Assembly: GCA_034437215.1 (NCBI GenBank)
Contig: DAOTVC010000003.1
Location: 8,390 to 72,389 of the forward strand
Source: DAOTVC01 sp034437215
Lineage (GTDB): Bacteria > Chloroflexota > Anaerolineae > B4-G1 > SLSP01
DNA: 64,000 bases
Direction of reading: 5' to 3'
Shown: positions 50,723 through 57,915 of the stretch, piece by piece
Position numbering within the stretch: the stretch's first letter is position 1
Layout of the letters: every line of letters starts with the position of its first letter
Made by a program: the position numbers and the translations under genes
Notes under the pieces: model-generated
Database searches by the model: none
The model's input: only the letters and a program-made list of their open reading frames with translations
What the model was told of the DNA's origin: nothing

Positions 50723-51544
50723 CTACCCGATGCCCAGGATGCGCTCCCCGCCATCCACAGGGATGACCGCGCCGGAGATCCAAGTCAAGCGTGGATCGGC
50801 GAGGGCGACCAGGGAGCGCGCGACGTCCTCAGGGGTGGTGAGCCGTCCGGCCGGGTGGCGCGCCTCTACCTCGGCGAGGATCTCCCGGTGCTCGGGGATG
50901 GCCCGCAGGGCGGGGGTATCCGTGACGCCGGGCATCAGGCAGTTGACCGCCATCCCGCGCGGTGCCAGCTCCAGGGCCAGCTGGCGGGCGTGGCTCTCCA
51001 GCGCCGCCTTCGCCGCCGAGACTGCGCCATAGCTGTTGATGACCCGTTCACTGCCGGCGCTGGTGAGGGCGTAGATGCGGCTGCCGCGCCCGAGCAGCCC
51101 GGCGCGTACCAGATCCTGCGTCCAGTAGACGAGGCTGTGCGCCATCACCCGCAAGGTCATCTCCAGCTGAGCCTCGGTGGTTTCCTCACCCGGATCGTCG
51201 GCGATGAAGGGTCGTAGACTGCCGAAGGCCAGTGTGTGGACCAGCAGATGGAGGACGCCCTGCGGACTGCCGGCCAGCTCCTCTGTGATCTGGCCTATCA
51301 CCCGCCTGCGCCGCCGCTCGTCGGCGGCGTTGGTGTTGAAGAAGCGCGCCCGTCGTCCCCCCGCTTCAATATCCGCGACCACCGCTGCGGCCCGCTGGAT
51401 GGTGCTGCGGCGATCGAGGTGCACTCCGAAGATGTGCATTCCGGCCTGGGCCAGCGCGCGCGCCGTCGCCGCGCCAAAACCGCTCGACGCCCCGAGGATC
51501 AGGGCCCAGCGGTCCCGTAAACCTTCTCTCTCTGGTTCTGTCAT
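50723..51544 (-). CDS. fabL: FabL-like enoyl-ACP reductase (short-chain dehydrogenase)
   Basis: This 273-residue SDR protein has the cofactor loop GASSGFGAATARAL. The active site SYGAVSAAK has the Tyr-x6-Lys spacing of enoyl-ACP reductases rather than the Tyr-x3-Lys of ordinary SDRs. TSAGSERVINSYGAVSAAKA and VNCLMPGVTDTPALRAIP resemble FabL (FabI3). It would reduce trans-2-enoyl-ACP in fatty acid elongation. GAAGGAG precedes the ATG. No other fab genes are nearby, so a different enoyl or carbonyl substrate is possible. Confidence 0.75.
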   Translation of the reverse strand: MTEPEREGLRDRWALILGASSGFGAATARALAQAGMHIFGVHLDRRSTIQRAAAVVADIEAGGRRARFFNTNAADERRRRRVIGQITEELAGSPQGVLHLLVHTLAFGSLRPFIADDPGEETTEAQLEMTLRVMAHSLVYWTQDLVRAGLLGRGSRIYALTSAGSERVINSYGAVSAAKAALESHARQLALELAPRGMAVNCLMPGVTDTPALRAIPEHREILAEVEARHPAGRLTTPEDVARSLVALADPRLTWISGAVIPVDGGERILGIG

Positions 51545-51631
51545 GATCCACTCCTTCGTTGTTGTGCACCGATGATAGCACTGTGAGCCGGAATGGCGAG
51601 TACCTCCCTCTCCAGGCCTGAATACAGAGAA

Positions 51632-51658
51632 CGGGGCCGGCTCACAGAGCCGGCCCCG
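51632..51658 (-). terminator. Terminator after DUF1328 gene
   Basis: A perfect 12-bp stem CGGGGCCGGCTC/GAGCCGGCCCCG with an ACA loop is followed on the minus strand by TTCTCTGTATTC. Confidence 0.75.
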
Positions 51659-51723
51659 CGGTTTCGGGTGCGCCTTTCAAATTCTCAGCGCTTCCCGCTT
51701 AACCGGTGGTCCTGAAACCCAGG

Positions 51724-51885
51724 CTAGGTTCGGACGCTGCCAAAGATCAGGGACACCACAAAGAGCACCAAGAAGATGAAGAACAAGATGCGGGCGATGT
51801 CCGTAGCCACGTCGACGATCCCAAAGAAGCCAAAGATCGCGGCGATCACGGCGATTACCAGAAAGACGATGGTCCACTTCAACAT
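51724..51885 (-). CDS. DUF1328 small membrane protein
   Basis: This 53-residue protein has two hydrophobic helices (KWTIVFLVIAVIAAIFGFFG and RILFFIFLVLFVVSLIFG) separated by a short VDVATDIA turn, the DUF1328 (YtjA-like) pattern often found in stress-induced small membrane proteins. GGAGG lies 6 bases before the ATG. It is followed by a strong terminator and lies 77 bases after a PRC-barrel gene in the same direction. Confidence 0.88.
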   Translation of the reverse strand: MLKWTIVFLVIAVIAAIFGFFGIVDVATDIARILFFIFLVLFVVSLIFGSVRT

Positions 51886-51962
51886 GTTTTCCTCCTTCCA
51901 AAGGAATGACTAACTGAAAAGAACGGCGGGGCGGAGAAGACGGCTCCTCCGCCCTCTTGCAA

Positions 51963-52325
51963 CTACTTCCAATACGGGGTGTATCCGTAGTAGGTGTAAA
52001 CCTCGGTGATCCACTCACGGGTGGGGGACTCGGGCCAGTTGTCCTTATCGAAGCCCGGAGCTTCCTCCAACGTCTCGCGGTCCACGTCGAGTACGAAGCA
52101 CTCGTCGACCGTGTCCAGCGTCAGCGCCCCCCAGGGGATGGCGAAGAGCTTGTCGCCCAAACCGAGGAAGCCGCCAAACGAGAGGACAGCGTAGGAGATC
52201 TGACCCTGATCGAGGTCGATCATCAGCTCCTCGAGCTTGCCGAGATCCTCGCCCTGGGGATTCTTGACGTCGTCACCGATCATGGTGCTTGCAGAAAGAA
52301 CGCGCGGAACCGTCGTGTCAACCAT
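51963..52325 (-). CDS. PRC-barrel domain protein
   Basis: This 120-residue soluble protein has a PRC-barrel beta fold: STMIGDDVKNPQGEDLGKLEELMIDLDQGQISYAVLSFGG then DKLFAIPWGALTL. Such domains bind proteins or membranes and are frequent in stress clusters. The C-terminal tail is Trp/Tyr-rich (TREWITEVYTYYGYTPYW). GGAGGG precedes the ATG. Role unknown. Confidence 0.88.
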   Translation of the reverse strand: MVDTTVPRVLSASTMIGDDVKNPQGEDLGKLEELMIDLDQGQISYAVLSFGGFLGLGDKLFAIPWGALTLDTVDECFVLDVDRETLEEAPGFDKDNWPESPTREWITEVYTYYGYTPYWK

Positions 52326-52396
52326 TTGCTATCTACCCTCCTTATCAAATGAACTTACAAAAACAATCGAACTGCCTACTCACGAGACGCCGGCAG

Positions 52397-52597
52397 TCAG
52401 TCCAGGTCCTCGAGGAAGTCGTCAACTTTGTCCTCGGCTTCCTTCTTGGTATACCCGTACTTCTCCTGAAGCTTCCCGATCAGCTGATCGCGTCGCCCCT
52501 GGATCTGATCGACCTCGTCGTCGGTCAGTTCGCCCCACTCCTCTTGAACTTGACCCCGGATCTGTTTCCACTGACCCTTCAGAATGTCCTCGGTCAT
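52397..52597 (-). CDS. CsbD-family stress protein
   Basis: This 66-residue protein is typical CsbD: LKGQWKQIRGQVQEEWGELTDDEVDQIQGRRDQLIGKLQE-type pattern with a C-terminal YGYTKKEAEDKVDDFL. These small hydrophilic proteins are induced by general stress. GGAGGGAGGG lies 5 bases before the ATG, and it has its own good promoter (52643-52671). Confidence 0.93.
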   Translation of the reverse strand: MTEDILKGQWKQIRGQVQEEWGELTDDEVDQIQGRRDQLIGKLQEKYGYTKKEAEDKVDDFLEDLD

Positions 52598-52642
52598 GCT
52601 AACCCTCCCTCCACATTTGTCCTGCGGAATATCACTATTCTT

Positions 52643-52671
52643 ATTATAAAAAACTCTCTCTCGAAGCTCAA
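52643..52671 (-). promoter_or_regulatory. Promoter of csbD-like gene
   Basis: On the minus strand, TTGAGC (52671-52666), a 17-base spacer and a consensus TATAAT (52648-52643) lie ~45 bases before the start. Confidence 0.7.
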
Positions 52672-52718
52672 TGTATCAAGGTATAGAAAGAGGTTATAGA
52701 TCTAGATATATCTTTCAG

Positions 52719-52768
52719 GGGGCAACGCTTCCTAATCACAGCCGAACCGAGTGCCAAAGCGTTGCCCC
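52719..52768 (-). terminator. Hairpin after chaB-like gene
   Basis: A perfect 12-bp stem GGGGCAACGCTT/AAGCGTTGCCCC with a 26-base loop lies just past the chaB-like stop. The following tract is A/T-rich but not a clear T-run. Confidence 0.45.
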
Positions 52769-52792
52769 TGCTCCCATACCTGTGACGTTCGC

Positions 52793-53035
52793 TCAATCCT
52801 CCCCTGCCTTCTTCTCCCACTTGCCCGTCTCTTCGTTCTTCTCGTACTCGTTCTTCACCGCCGACCAGGCCACCTGGTGGGCCGTCGCCTCGCGCGACTC
52901 GTCACCACGGCGCTCCTCGGGGTCCTCGTACTGCTCCCAGGCGCTGTTGAAGGCCTCCCTGTAGATCTCTTGGGCATGTTGTGGCAGTGCGTCCTGCACA
53001 TCCTCAGGTAAATCTTCTCTGCTATCGTACGGCAT
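52793..53035 (-). CDS. ChaB-family protein
   Basis: This is an 80-residue protein from ATG 53035, chosen because GAGGAG lies 6 bases upstream and MPYDSREDLPEDVQDALP is the classic ChaB start. The family pattern continues with HAQEIYREAFNSAWEQY and ATAHQVAWSAVKNEYEK. ChaB was named as a putative cation transport regulator, but its function is not established. It sits 37 bases after the preceding hypothetical gene, so they are likely co-transcribed. Confidence 0.92.
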   Translation of the reverse strand: MPYDSREDLPEDVQDALPQHAQEIYREAFNSAWEQYEDPEERRGDESREATAHQVAWSAVKNEYEKNEETGKWEKKAGED

Positions 53036-53072
53036 GGTTCGCTCCTCTCTGATTCTCGATGGGGCTCTTTCC

Positions 53073-53651
53073 CTATAGTCCCAGCTTCTCGTGTAGGTCG
53101 GGTCGATCCTCCAGGTAGGGTTCGACGTCACGCCTGAAGTCGGCGACCCACTTCTCGACCTCGGGGTGAGTCTCCTCGTCCCCCGTCTTCAGGGCCCTCT
53201 CCAGAAGGTCCCGCTCCTCTTCGAGCCGCTCCCGCGTGTAACTCTCCTCCTCCAGCTGCTCGATGCGATCGGGGTTGTTCAGGAGGTTGTCGTAGAAGCT
53301 GCGGGCCCCCTTCAGATCGGCCTTGATCTTGCGGCTGATGGGCGTGCCCTGTCCCAGCCGCGTTCCCATCATCTCCATGGCGTCGGGATCGTTCTTGAAG
53401 GTCTCACTGGAGATGCGGCGCAGCTTCTGGTAGGCCTCACTGGCCTTCTCCCACTCGCTCCCCGTCGCCTGGCTGGGGCCTTCGGCGGAGCCGCGCCCCT
53501 CGGCGGGTTCATCGCCGCCTCGTAACAACTTCTCCAGACGTCCGATCTTCTCCTCGCCGTACCCTATCTCGGCCAGCAGATCGCGTACCTCCTCGTCCTG
53601 CTGTACGGCTGAGAGGATGCGTCGTGCTTCAATCTCTGTTTGATGGGTCAT
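53073..53651 (-). CDS. Hypothetical charged helical protein
   Basis: This 192-residue, strongly charged, mostly helical protein is not a family I recognise. It has a helical N-terminus (EARRILSAVQQDEEVRDLLAEIGYGEEKI), a Gly/Ser-rich linker (~50-65) and a coiled region (RIEQLEEESYTRERLEEER). It has no signal peptide or membrane helix. AAGGAAGAG precedes the ATG. Its place between stress-type genes suggests a similar role, by context only. Confidence 0.65.
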   Translation of the reverse strand: MTHQTEIEARRILSAVQQDEEVRDLLAEIGYGEEKIGRLEKLLRGGDEPAEGRGSAEGPSQATGSEWEKASEAYQKLRRISSETFKNDPDAMEMMGTRLGQGTPISRKIKADLKGARSFYDNLLNNPDRIEQLEEESYTRERLEEERDLLERALKTGDEETHPEVEKWVADFRRDVEPYLEDRPDLHEKLGL

Positions 53652-53678
53652 GCTCTCTTCCTTTCTAGGCTAATCGGT

Positions 53679-53839
53679 GACTCGACTGAAAAAAGATCTT
53701 TTACCACGGAGATCACGGAGATTTTTGATGTTAGACTTCACAGAATAGAACTCTCGGTTTAACTTTCATAAACATCTCCGTGATTTTCTCAGCGTTCTCT
53801 GTGTCCTCCGTGGTGCGATATAGTTCTTTCAGTAGAGCC
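53679..53839 (+). repeat. Short mobile repeat, family R (divergent), with target duplication
   Basis: This 161-bp element runs from GACTCGACTGAAAAAAG to CTTTCAGTAGAGCC with internal ACCACGGAGATCACGGAG and TCCTCCGTGGTG. An exact 6-bp target duplication ATCGGT flanks it (53673-53678, 53840-53845). Confidence 0.85.
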
Positions 53840-53881
53840 ATCGGTGATTTACAGATCTTTCTCATCGTTTTACGGTTCGGT

Positions 53882-54754
53882 TCAGCCGCGCACGCGCGAG
53901 AGGAAGGGCGGCTTCCCCTGCACGCCCGGTCGCATCCGAAAGAGAGCGCCGGCCGCCGCGCCGTTCTTCTCCCGGTTGTCACCCCCCGCCGTAGTAATGT
54001 AGAGGTCGGTGTAGTCGAGGCCGCCGAAGGCGAGGCTCGTCACCTGCGACACGGGCAGCTCGATGCGCCGCTCCCTGCTCCCGTCCGGGTGGTAGCGGAT
54101 GATGGCCCCGCCGCCGTAGAAGGCGACCCAGATGTGGCCCTCGACGTCGACGACGAGACCGTCGGGCTTGCCCTGCAGATCCTGACCCACTTCCACGAAG
54201 GGACGCCGGTTGCGAAGCTCTCCGGTGGTGCGCTCGTAATCGTAGACGTGGATGATGCCCTTTCGGGTGTCGACGTGATAGAGCCGCTGCATATCGGGGG
54301 AGAGATCGAGGCCGTTGGACATCCCCAACCCCTCCACCAGCAGGGTGATGCCTCCATCGAGATCCAGGCGGTAGAGACGGGCGGCGTGGTCCTCGGCGGG
54401 CATAGTGCCGCAGAAGACGCGCCCCTCGGGGTCCGCCACGACGTCGTTGAAGCGGTTGTGCTGCTCCCCCGGTATCCCCTCCACGAGGGTGGTGATCTCG
54501 TCCCCTTGCCAGCGCCGGACGGCGCCTCCTTGCATGAAGAGCAGGAGCGCGCCATCCGGTTGCAGGGTGAGCCCGCCCACGGGTGGTCCCTCCAGACAGA
54601 GTTCGGTCTCAGCACTGTTTGGAGAGTAGCGGTAGAGACGGCCCCGCGGGATGTCCACCCAGTAGAGCGCCTGCTCACTGGGGTGCCAGAGTGGCGCCTC
54701 ACCCGTGTGGCAGGCGCGGTCGGCGACGACCTGCGGCTCACTCCCGTCGTTCAC
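53882..54754 (-). CDS. SMP-30/gluconolactonase-like beta-propeller enzyme
   Basis: This 290-residue protein shows the SMP-30/LRE family pattern: GEAPLWHPSEQALYWVDIPRG with the metal Glu in HTGEAPLW, NRFNDVVADPEGRVFCGTM with the ligand Asn, and MSNGLDLSPDMQRLYHVDT with the catalytic Asp region. It probably hydrolyses a sugar lactone using a divalent metal. Its GTG start overlaps the preceding gene (GTGA), with GGAG upstream, coupling it to the F420-dependent oxidoreductase, which may make a lactone substrate. Confidence 0.9.
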   Translation of the reverse strand: MNDGSEPQVVADRACHTGEAPLWHPSEQALYWVDIPRGRLYRYSPNSAETELCLEGPPVGGLTLQPDGALLLFMQGGAVRRWQGDEITTLVEGIPGEQHNRFNDVVADPEGRVFCGTMPAEDHAARLYRLDLDGGITLLVEGLGMSNGLDLSPDMQRLYHVDTRKGIIHVYDYERTTGELRNRRPFVEVGQDLQGKPDGLVVDVEGHIWVAFYGGGAIIRYHPDGSRERRIELPVSQVTSLAFGGLDYTDLYITTAGGDNREKNGAAAGALFRMRPGVQGKPPFLSRVRG

Positions 54755-55716
54755 TTGAACTCCGGCAAGGGCAGGATCTCGCGCTTGGCGAAGTCGATAA
54801 AACCCTCCTGATCGGGGCCGATTTGGTGGATGTAGACGTGATCGTAGCCCGCATCGACGAACTTCCGAATGTTCTCGAGGTAGGCCTGGGGATCGGGTCC
54901 CAGCACCAGCTTCTTCTTGACGTCCTTCTTGTCCACGAGCTTCACGGCCTCTTCAAAGTACTGGGGGATGCGCAGCTCCTGGGAGAGCGAACCGGGCAGG
55001 GCGGCGTTGGGCCACCACTCGTAGGCGGTGTTCAGCGCCTCCTCCTCGCTCTTGGCCCAACAGACGGTCACCTGCCCGTAGCGCGGGCGCTTCTTGTCCC
55101 CCGCGGCAGTTTCAAAGCGTTCGACGAGCTTGGCCTTCGGCGAGGTGCTGATCAGCCCGTCCCCGAACTTGCCCGCCCTCTCCGCCGCGTCATCACCGCC
55201 GGCGGCCACCATGATGGGCGGTGCCTTCTCGGGCACCGAGTAGAGGCGGGCGTCCTCGACGGTGTAGTGGGCGCCGTAGAAGGTCGTGTTCTCCCCCTCC
55301 CAGAGGATGCGAATGACCTCCACCGCCTCTGCCAGCATCTCGATACGGATCTCCCACGGAGGCCAGGGGTAGCCCAGAATGTGCTCGTTGAGGTTCTCGC
55401 CCGTCCCCACGCCCAGGAAGAAGCGTCCCGGCATGAGCAGGGCCGAGGTGGCGGCTGCCTGGGCGATGATGGCGGGGTGGATGCGCATGGTGGGGCAGGT
55501 CACCCCGGTGCCCAGCTCCAGCTTCTCGGTGACCTGGGAGATCCCGCCGATGACGCTCCAGACGAAGGGGCTGTGCCCCTGTTTGTCGATCCAGGGGTGG
55601 AAGTGGTCGGAGATGAGGGCGAACTCGAAGCCCGCCTCCTCGGCCTTCCGGGCGTCATCCACCAACGCCTGGGGTGTGTGTTCCTCGCTCGAAAGCGCAT
55701 ATCCTATCTTGGTCAT
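54751..55716 (-). CDS. F420-dependent luciferase-like oxidoreductase (G6PDH-type)
   Basis: This 321-residue TIM-barrel protein of the luciferase-like monooxygenase class has IGYALSSEEHTPQALVDDARKAEEAGF, ALISDHFHPW, WSVIGGISQVTEKLELGTGVTCPTMRIHPAIIAQAAAT and FLGVGTGENLNEH. This pattern belongs to the F420-dependent glucose-6-phosphate dehydrogenase-related group. If it oxidises a sugar C1 it would yield a lactone for the coupled SMP-30 enzyme; that link is inference. AAGGAGGG precedes the ATG. Presence implies coenzyme F420, whose synthesis genes are not in the window. Confidence 0.9.
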   Translation of the reverse strand: MTKIGYALSSEEHTPQALVDDARKAEEAGFEFALISDHFHPWIDKQGHSPFVWSVIGGISQVTEKLELGTGVTCPTMRIHPAIIAQAAATSALLMPGRFFLGVGTGENLNEHILGYPWPPWEIRIEMLAEAVEVIRILWEGENTTFYGAHYTVEDARLYSVPEKAPPIMVAAGGDDAAERAGKFGDGLISTSPKAKLVERFETAAGDKKRPRYGQVTVCWAKSEEEALNTAYEWWPNAALPGSLSQELRIPQYFEEAVKLVDKKDVKKKLVLGPDPQAYLENIRKFVDAGYDHVYIHQIGPDQEGFIDFAKREILPLPEFK

Positions 55717-55736
55717 GGTTCCCTCCTTATCTTTCG

Positions 55737-56297
55737 CTACTTCTGACCGAGGTTTTCGATCTCGACGTTCTCGAAGGTCACGTCCACCTCTTCAGCGTAG
55801 CGCTGTCCATTCTTTTTGTCGTGGCGGTTCCACTCCGGAGGCTCGATGTGTACCTTCAGGGTGTATGTCCCCTCTTCAGGTACCTTCCAATTGCGACCGT
55901 AGTGGTAGAGCCAGGGGTGCCAGATGAAGTAGTGGCGGTGCTTGCCTACGTCGCGATTCTGGCTGTTGAGGAGCGTGACCTGGACGACGAGACCGGGGAC
56001 GAAGCGCCCGTCGGCCCCGTCACGCACGACGACCTCGATGTGCAGGTTCTCGTCCTCGGGCTCCTGCCAGGTGAGTTGTCCGTACTCCTGGGGTTGCCAC
56101 ATCCCCTCGGCCTTCTCCAGCGCGTAGCCGATCAGGTAGTCGCCCCGTCGCTTGACGCCCCCGCCCTCGGCCATGTGATTGATCATCTCCATCAAGGCCT
56201 TCTCGTAGGCCTCCCCCTGGGCCTTGGCCATCTCCAGGTGGCGCTCTTTGGTCTCTTCGCTGGTCTTCATCGGTGGTCTCTTTTCTTCGTCTGCCAT
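55737..56297 (-). CDS. P19/Tp34-like domain protein without signal peptide
   Basis: This is a 186-residue protein. Residues ~85-175 resemble the P19/Tp34 periplasmic iron/metal-binding fold: LHIEVVVRDGADGRFVPGL, HPWLYHYGRNWKVPEEGTYTLKVHIEPP, the latter matching the family's HYGxN ... G.Y.L...I.PP pattern. Family members are exported; this one starts with a charged, signal-less N-terminus and a ~65-residue helical extension, so it appears cytoplasmic or is exported by another route. AAGGAGGG precedes the ATG. It lies 20 bases upstream of the F420 oxidoreductase gene. Confidence 0.6.
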   Translation of the reverse strand: MADEEKRPPMKTSEETKERHLEMAKAQGEAYEKALMEMINHMAEGGGVKRRGDYLIGYALEKAEGMWQPQEYGQLTWQEPEDENLHIEVVVRDGADGRFVPGLVVQVTLLNSQNRDVGKHRHYFIWHPWLYHYGRNWKVPEEGTYTLKVHIEPPEWNRHDKKNGQRYAEEVDVTFENVEIENLGQK

Positions 56298-56409
56298 GGT
56301 TCCCTCCTTGTGAAAGCAGTTGAAAGTTGAATGCCCCGGTGTTCAGCGCAAGACGTCCCCTCCGCGCACGTTTTCCCTAACACGTGAGTGAAAGGGACGC
56401 CCCTATCTA

Positions 56410-56700
56410 CTACGTCGCTTCTTCGGCAGTCTCTTTGTCCACGAACTTGAAGAAGCGGCTCATCTCGCCGCTCTGGGTCTGCTCCTGGTAGAGGAAGGCC
56501 AGCTCTTCCTTGTCGAACTTGCGGAAGAACTCCTCCCAGGAGATGCGCTTGAGGCTCTCCTCCCCGCTGTAGCCGGGGAAGTCGATGCGCAGGACACCGG
56601 GTTCGTCGCCCTCCATCGTCTCCTCGACCGTGGCGGGATAGCCGCCTCGTTCCTGGACCCACTCCCTGATCTTCTGGTGATTCGTCGTGGATTTAGTCAT
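56410..56700 (-). CDS. Small conserved hypothetical protein
   Basis: This is a 96-residue protein from ATG 56700 (GAGGAGG 6 bases upstream). The pattern TNHQKIREWVQERGGYPATVEET ... GVLRIDFPGYSGEESLKRISWEEFFRKFDKEELAFLYQE-like, split here, matches a widespread small family that databases sometimes mislabel as a glucan-branching enzyme. It is far too short to be that enzyme. Function unknown; its neighbours are stress-type genes. Confidence 0.75.
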   Translation of the reverse strand: MTKSTTNHQKIREWVQERGGYPATVEETMEGDEPGVLRIDFPGYSGEESLKRISWEEFFRKFDKEELAFLYQEQTQSGEMSRFFKFVDKETAEEAT

Positions 56701-56743
56701 GTCTACCTCCTCTTGAGATCGAATCGTTTGAGTAACGTATGGA

Positions 56744-57622
56744 TTACGTAAGACGCCGTTTCGCCGTCCACCCGTAGTAGATGGCGTCCTGGTAGTCATC
56801 CCAATCTCCGATGTTGTACTCCTCCCACTGCTTGCGGGCCTCGGGGCGCACGTCGGTCCACTCCAGCCCCTGGTGGCGGGGGTCCCGCGCCAGGTCGTGA
56901 CCGAGGACGTAGCCCGACTGGTAGTGTTCGTAGGGCCTGTCCATGGCGGCGTAATTCTCGCGGTAGTGCTCCCGGAACTCCTCCTCCAGAGTGTAGAGGT
57001 CGCGGTCGCGTTGCGCCTCGACGTGGGAGTAGGGCTGCCCGCTCGTGTCGAAGCTGGTCCAGCCCTCCCGGCGCCACTGCGTCGCCCGCTGGTCGAGGTC
57101 GATGGGGTCGTGGTCCGCCATAATGCTCCAGATCTCCCGCTCTTCGCCCTCGGGCACCCTGGCGATGAGGAGGGTGCCCCCGCGCCGCACGCCCTCGGCG
57201 TAGAGGTTGGCGGTCTCCTTGGAGAGCCCCAGGTCGACCAGGGCGCCGATGATCCCGCCCGTCACGGCACCCGCTGCGGCGGACGCCAGCGTGGCAGCGA
57301 CACTGCCCGCCGCCACCACCGGACCGATGCCGGGGAAGAAGCCCGCCGCCAAACTGGCGAAGATCCCGCCCAGCGTGCCCACGACTGCACCGAAGCCCGC
57401 GGCTTCCGCCGTGCTCACGCCCTTGTCGGCGGACTCGCCGACGTTCATCTCGTCGGTGGCGGGAATGTCGTCGGCGGTATGCAGGAACTTGCCGTACTCC
57501 CCTTCGGGGTCGTAGGCGACGAGGTCCAGCAGCTGACGGTCGATACCCGCGTCGACCAGTTCATTGGCTGCGTCGCGCGCCGTCTCCAGCTCGTCGTAGA
57601 GTGCGATCAAAATCTTGTTCAT
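56744..57622 (-). CDS. Glycine-zipper general-stress-like protein
   Basis: This is a 292-residue protein. The N-terminal ~70 residues resemble the GsiB/YflT-like 'general stress protein 17M' start (ILIALYDELETARDAANELV). Residues ~78-130 form a Gly/Ala-rich zipper (GAVVGTLGGIFASLAAGFF, AAGAVTGGIIGALVDLGL) that probably crosses or inserts into the membrane. The C-terminus has DYQDAIYYGW-type aromatic repeats and HYRENYAAM segments. GGAGAGGAG precedes the ATG. It is the first gene after family R copy 57670 on this strand. Confidence 0.75.
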   Translation of the reverse strand: MNKILIALYDELETARDAANELVDAGIDRQLLDLVAYDPEGEYGKFLHTADDIPATDEMNVGESADKGVSTAEAAGFGAVVGTLGGIFASLAAGFFPGIGPVVAAGSVAATLASAAAGAVTGGIIGALVDLGLSKETANLYAEGVRRGGTLLIARVPEGEEREIWSIMADHDPIDLDQRATQWRREGWTSFDTSGQPYSHVEAQRDRDLYTLEEEFREHYRENYAAMDRPYEHYQSGYVLGHDLARDPRHQGLEWTDVRPEARKQWEEYNIGDWDDYQDAIYYGWTAKRRLT

Positions 57623-57669
57623 GTTGGCTCCTCTCCCGCTCGTTGAACAGTTGTAAGATATGGATAGAT

Positions 57670-57829
57670 GACTGCCCTGAAAAAACTCCTTCCAACACGG
57701 AGAACACCGAGAAAACCAAGGAGATAGTGAAATATCTTTATAAAAAGCGCTCTTTTGCCTGATTTTATGAAGTCCAATTTAAAAAATCTCCGTGCCCTCT
57801 GTGGTAAAAAGGCTTTTTTCAGCAGAGTC
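57670..57829 (-). repeat. Short mobile repeat, family R, with target duplication
   Basis: This 160-bp copy is nearly identical to the one at 10133-10291 and inverted relative to 59464. An exact 6-bp target duplication ATAGAT flanks it (57664-57669, 57830-57835). Confidence 0.9.
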
Positions 57830-57915
57830 ATAGATGAGTCTGCTATAAGCGAAGGGTGGGGATCATTCACCCTTCTCTGTACGTAGCGCACAAGGACACG
57901 TTTTTAGGCTCTCTG

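Noticed and set aside
57619..57891. Small ORF starting MTLLKKAF (also at 59462 and 9090)
   Set aside because: It is the internal frame of family R repeats, recurring only with the repeat and lacking a ribosome binding site.
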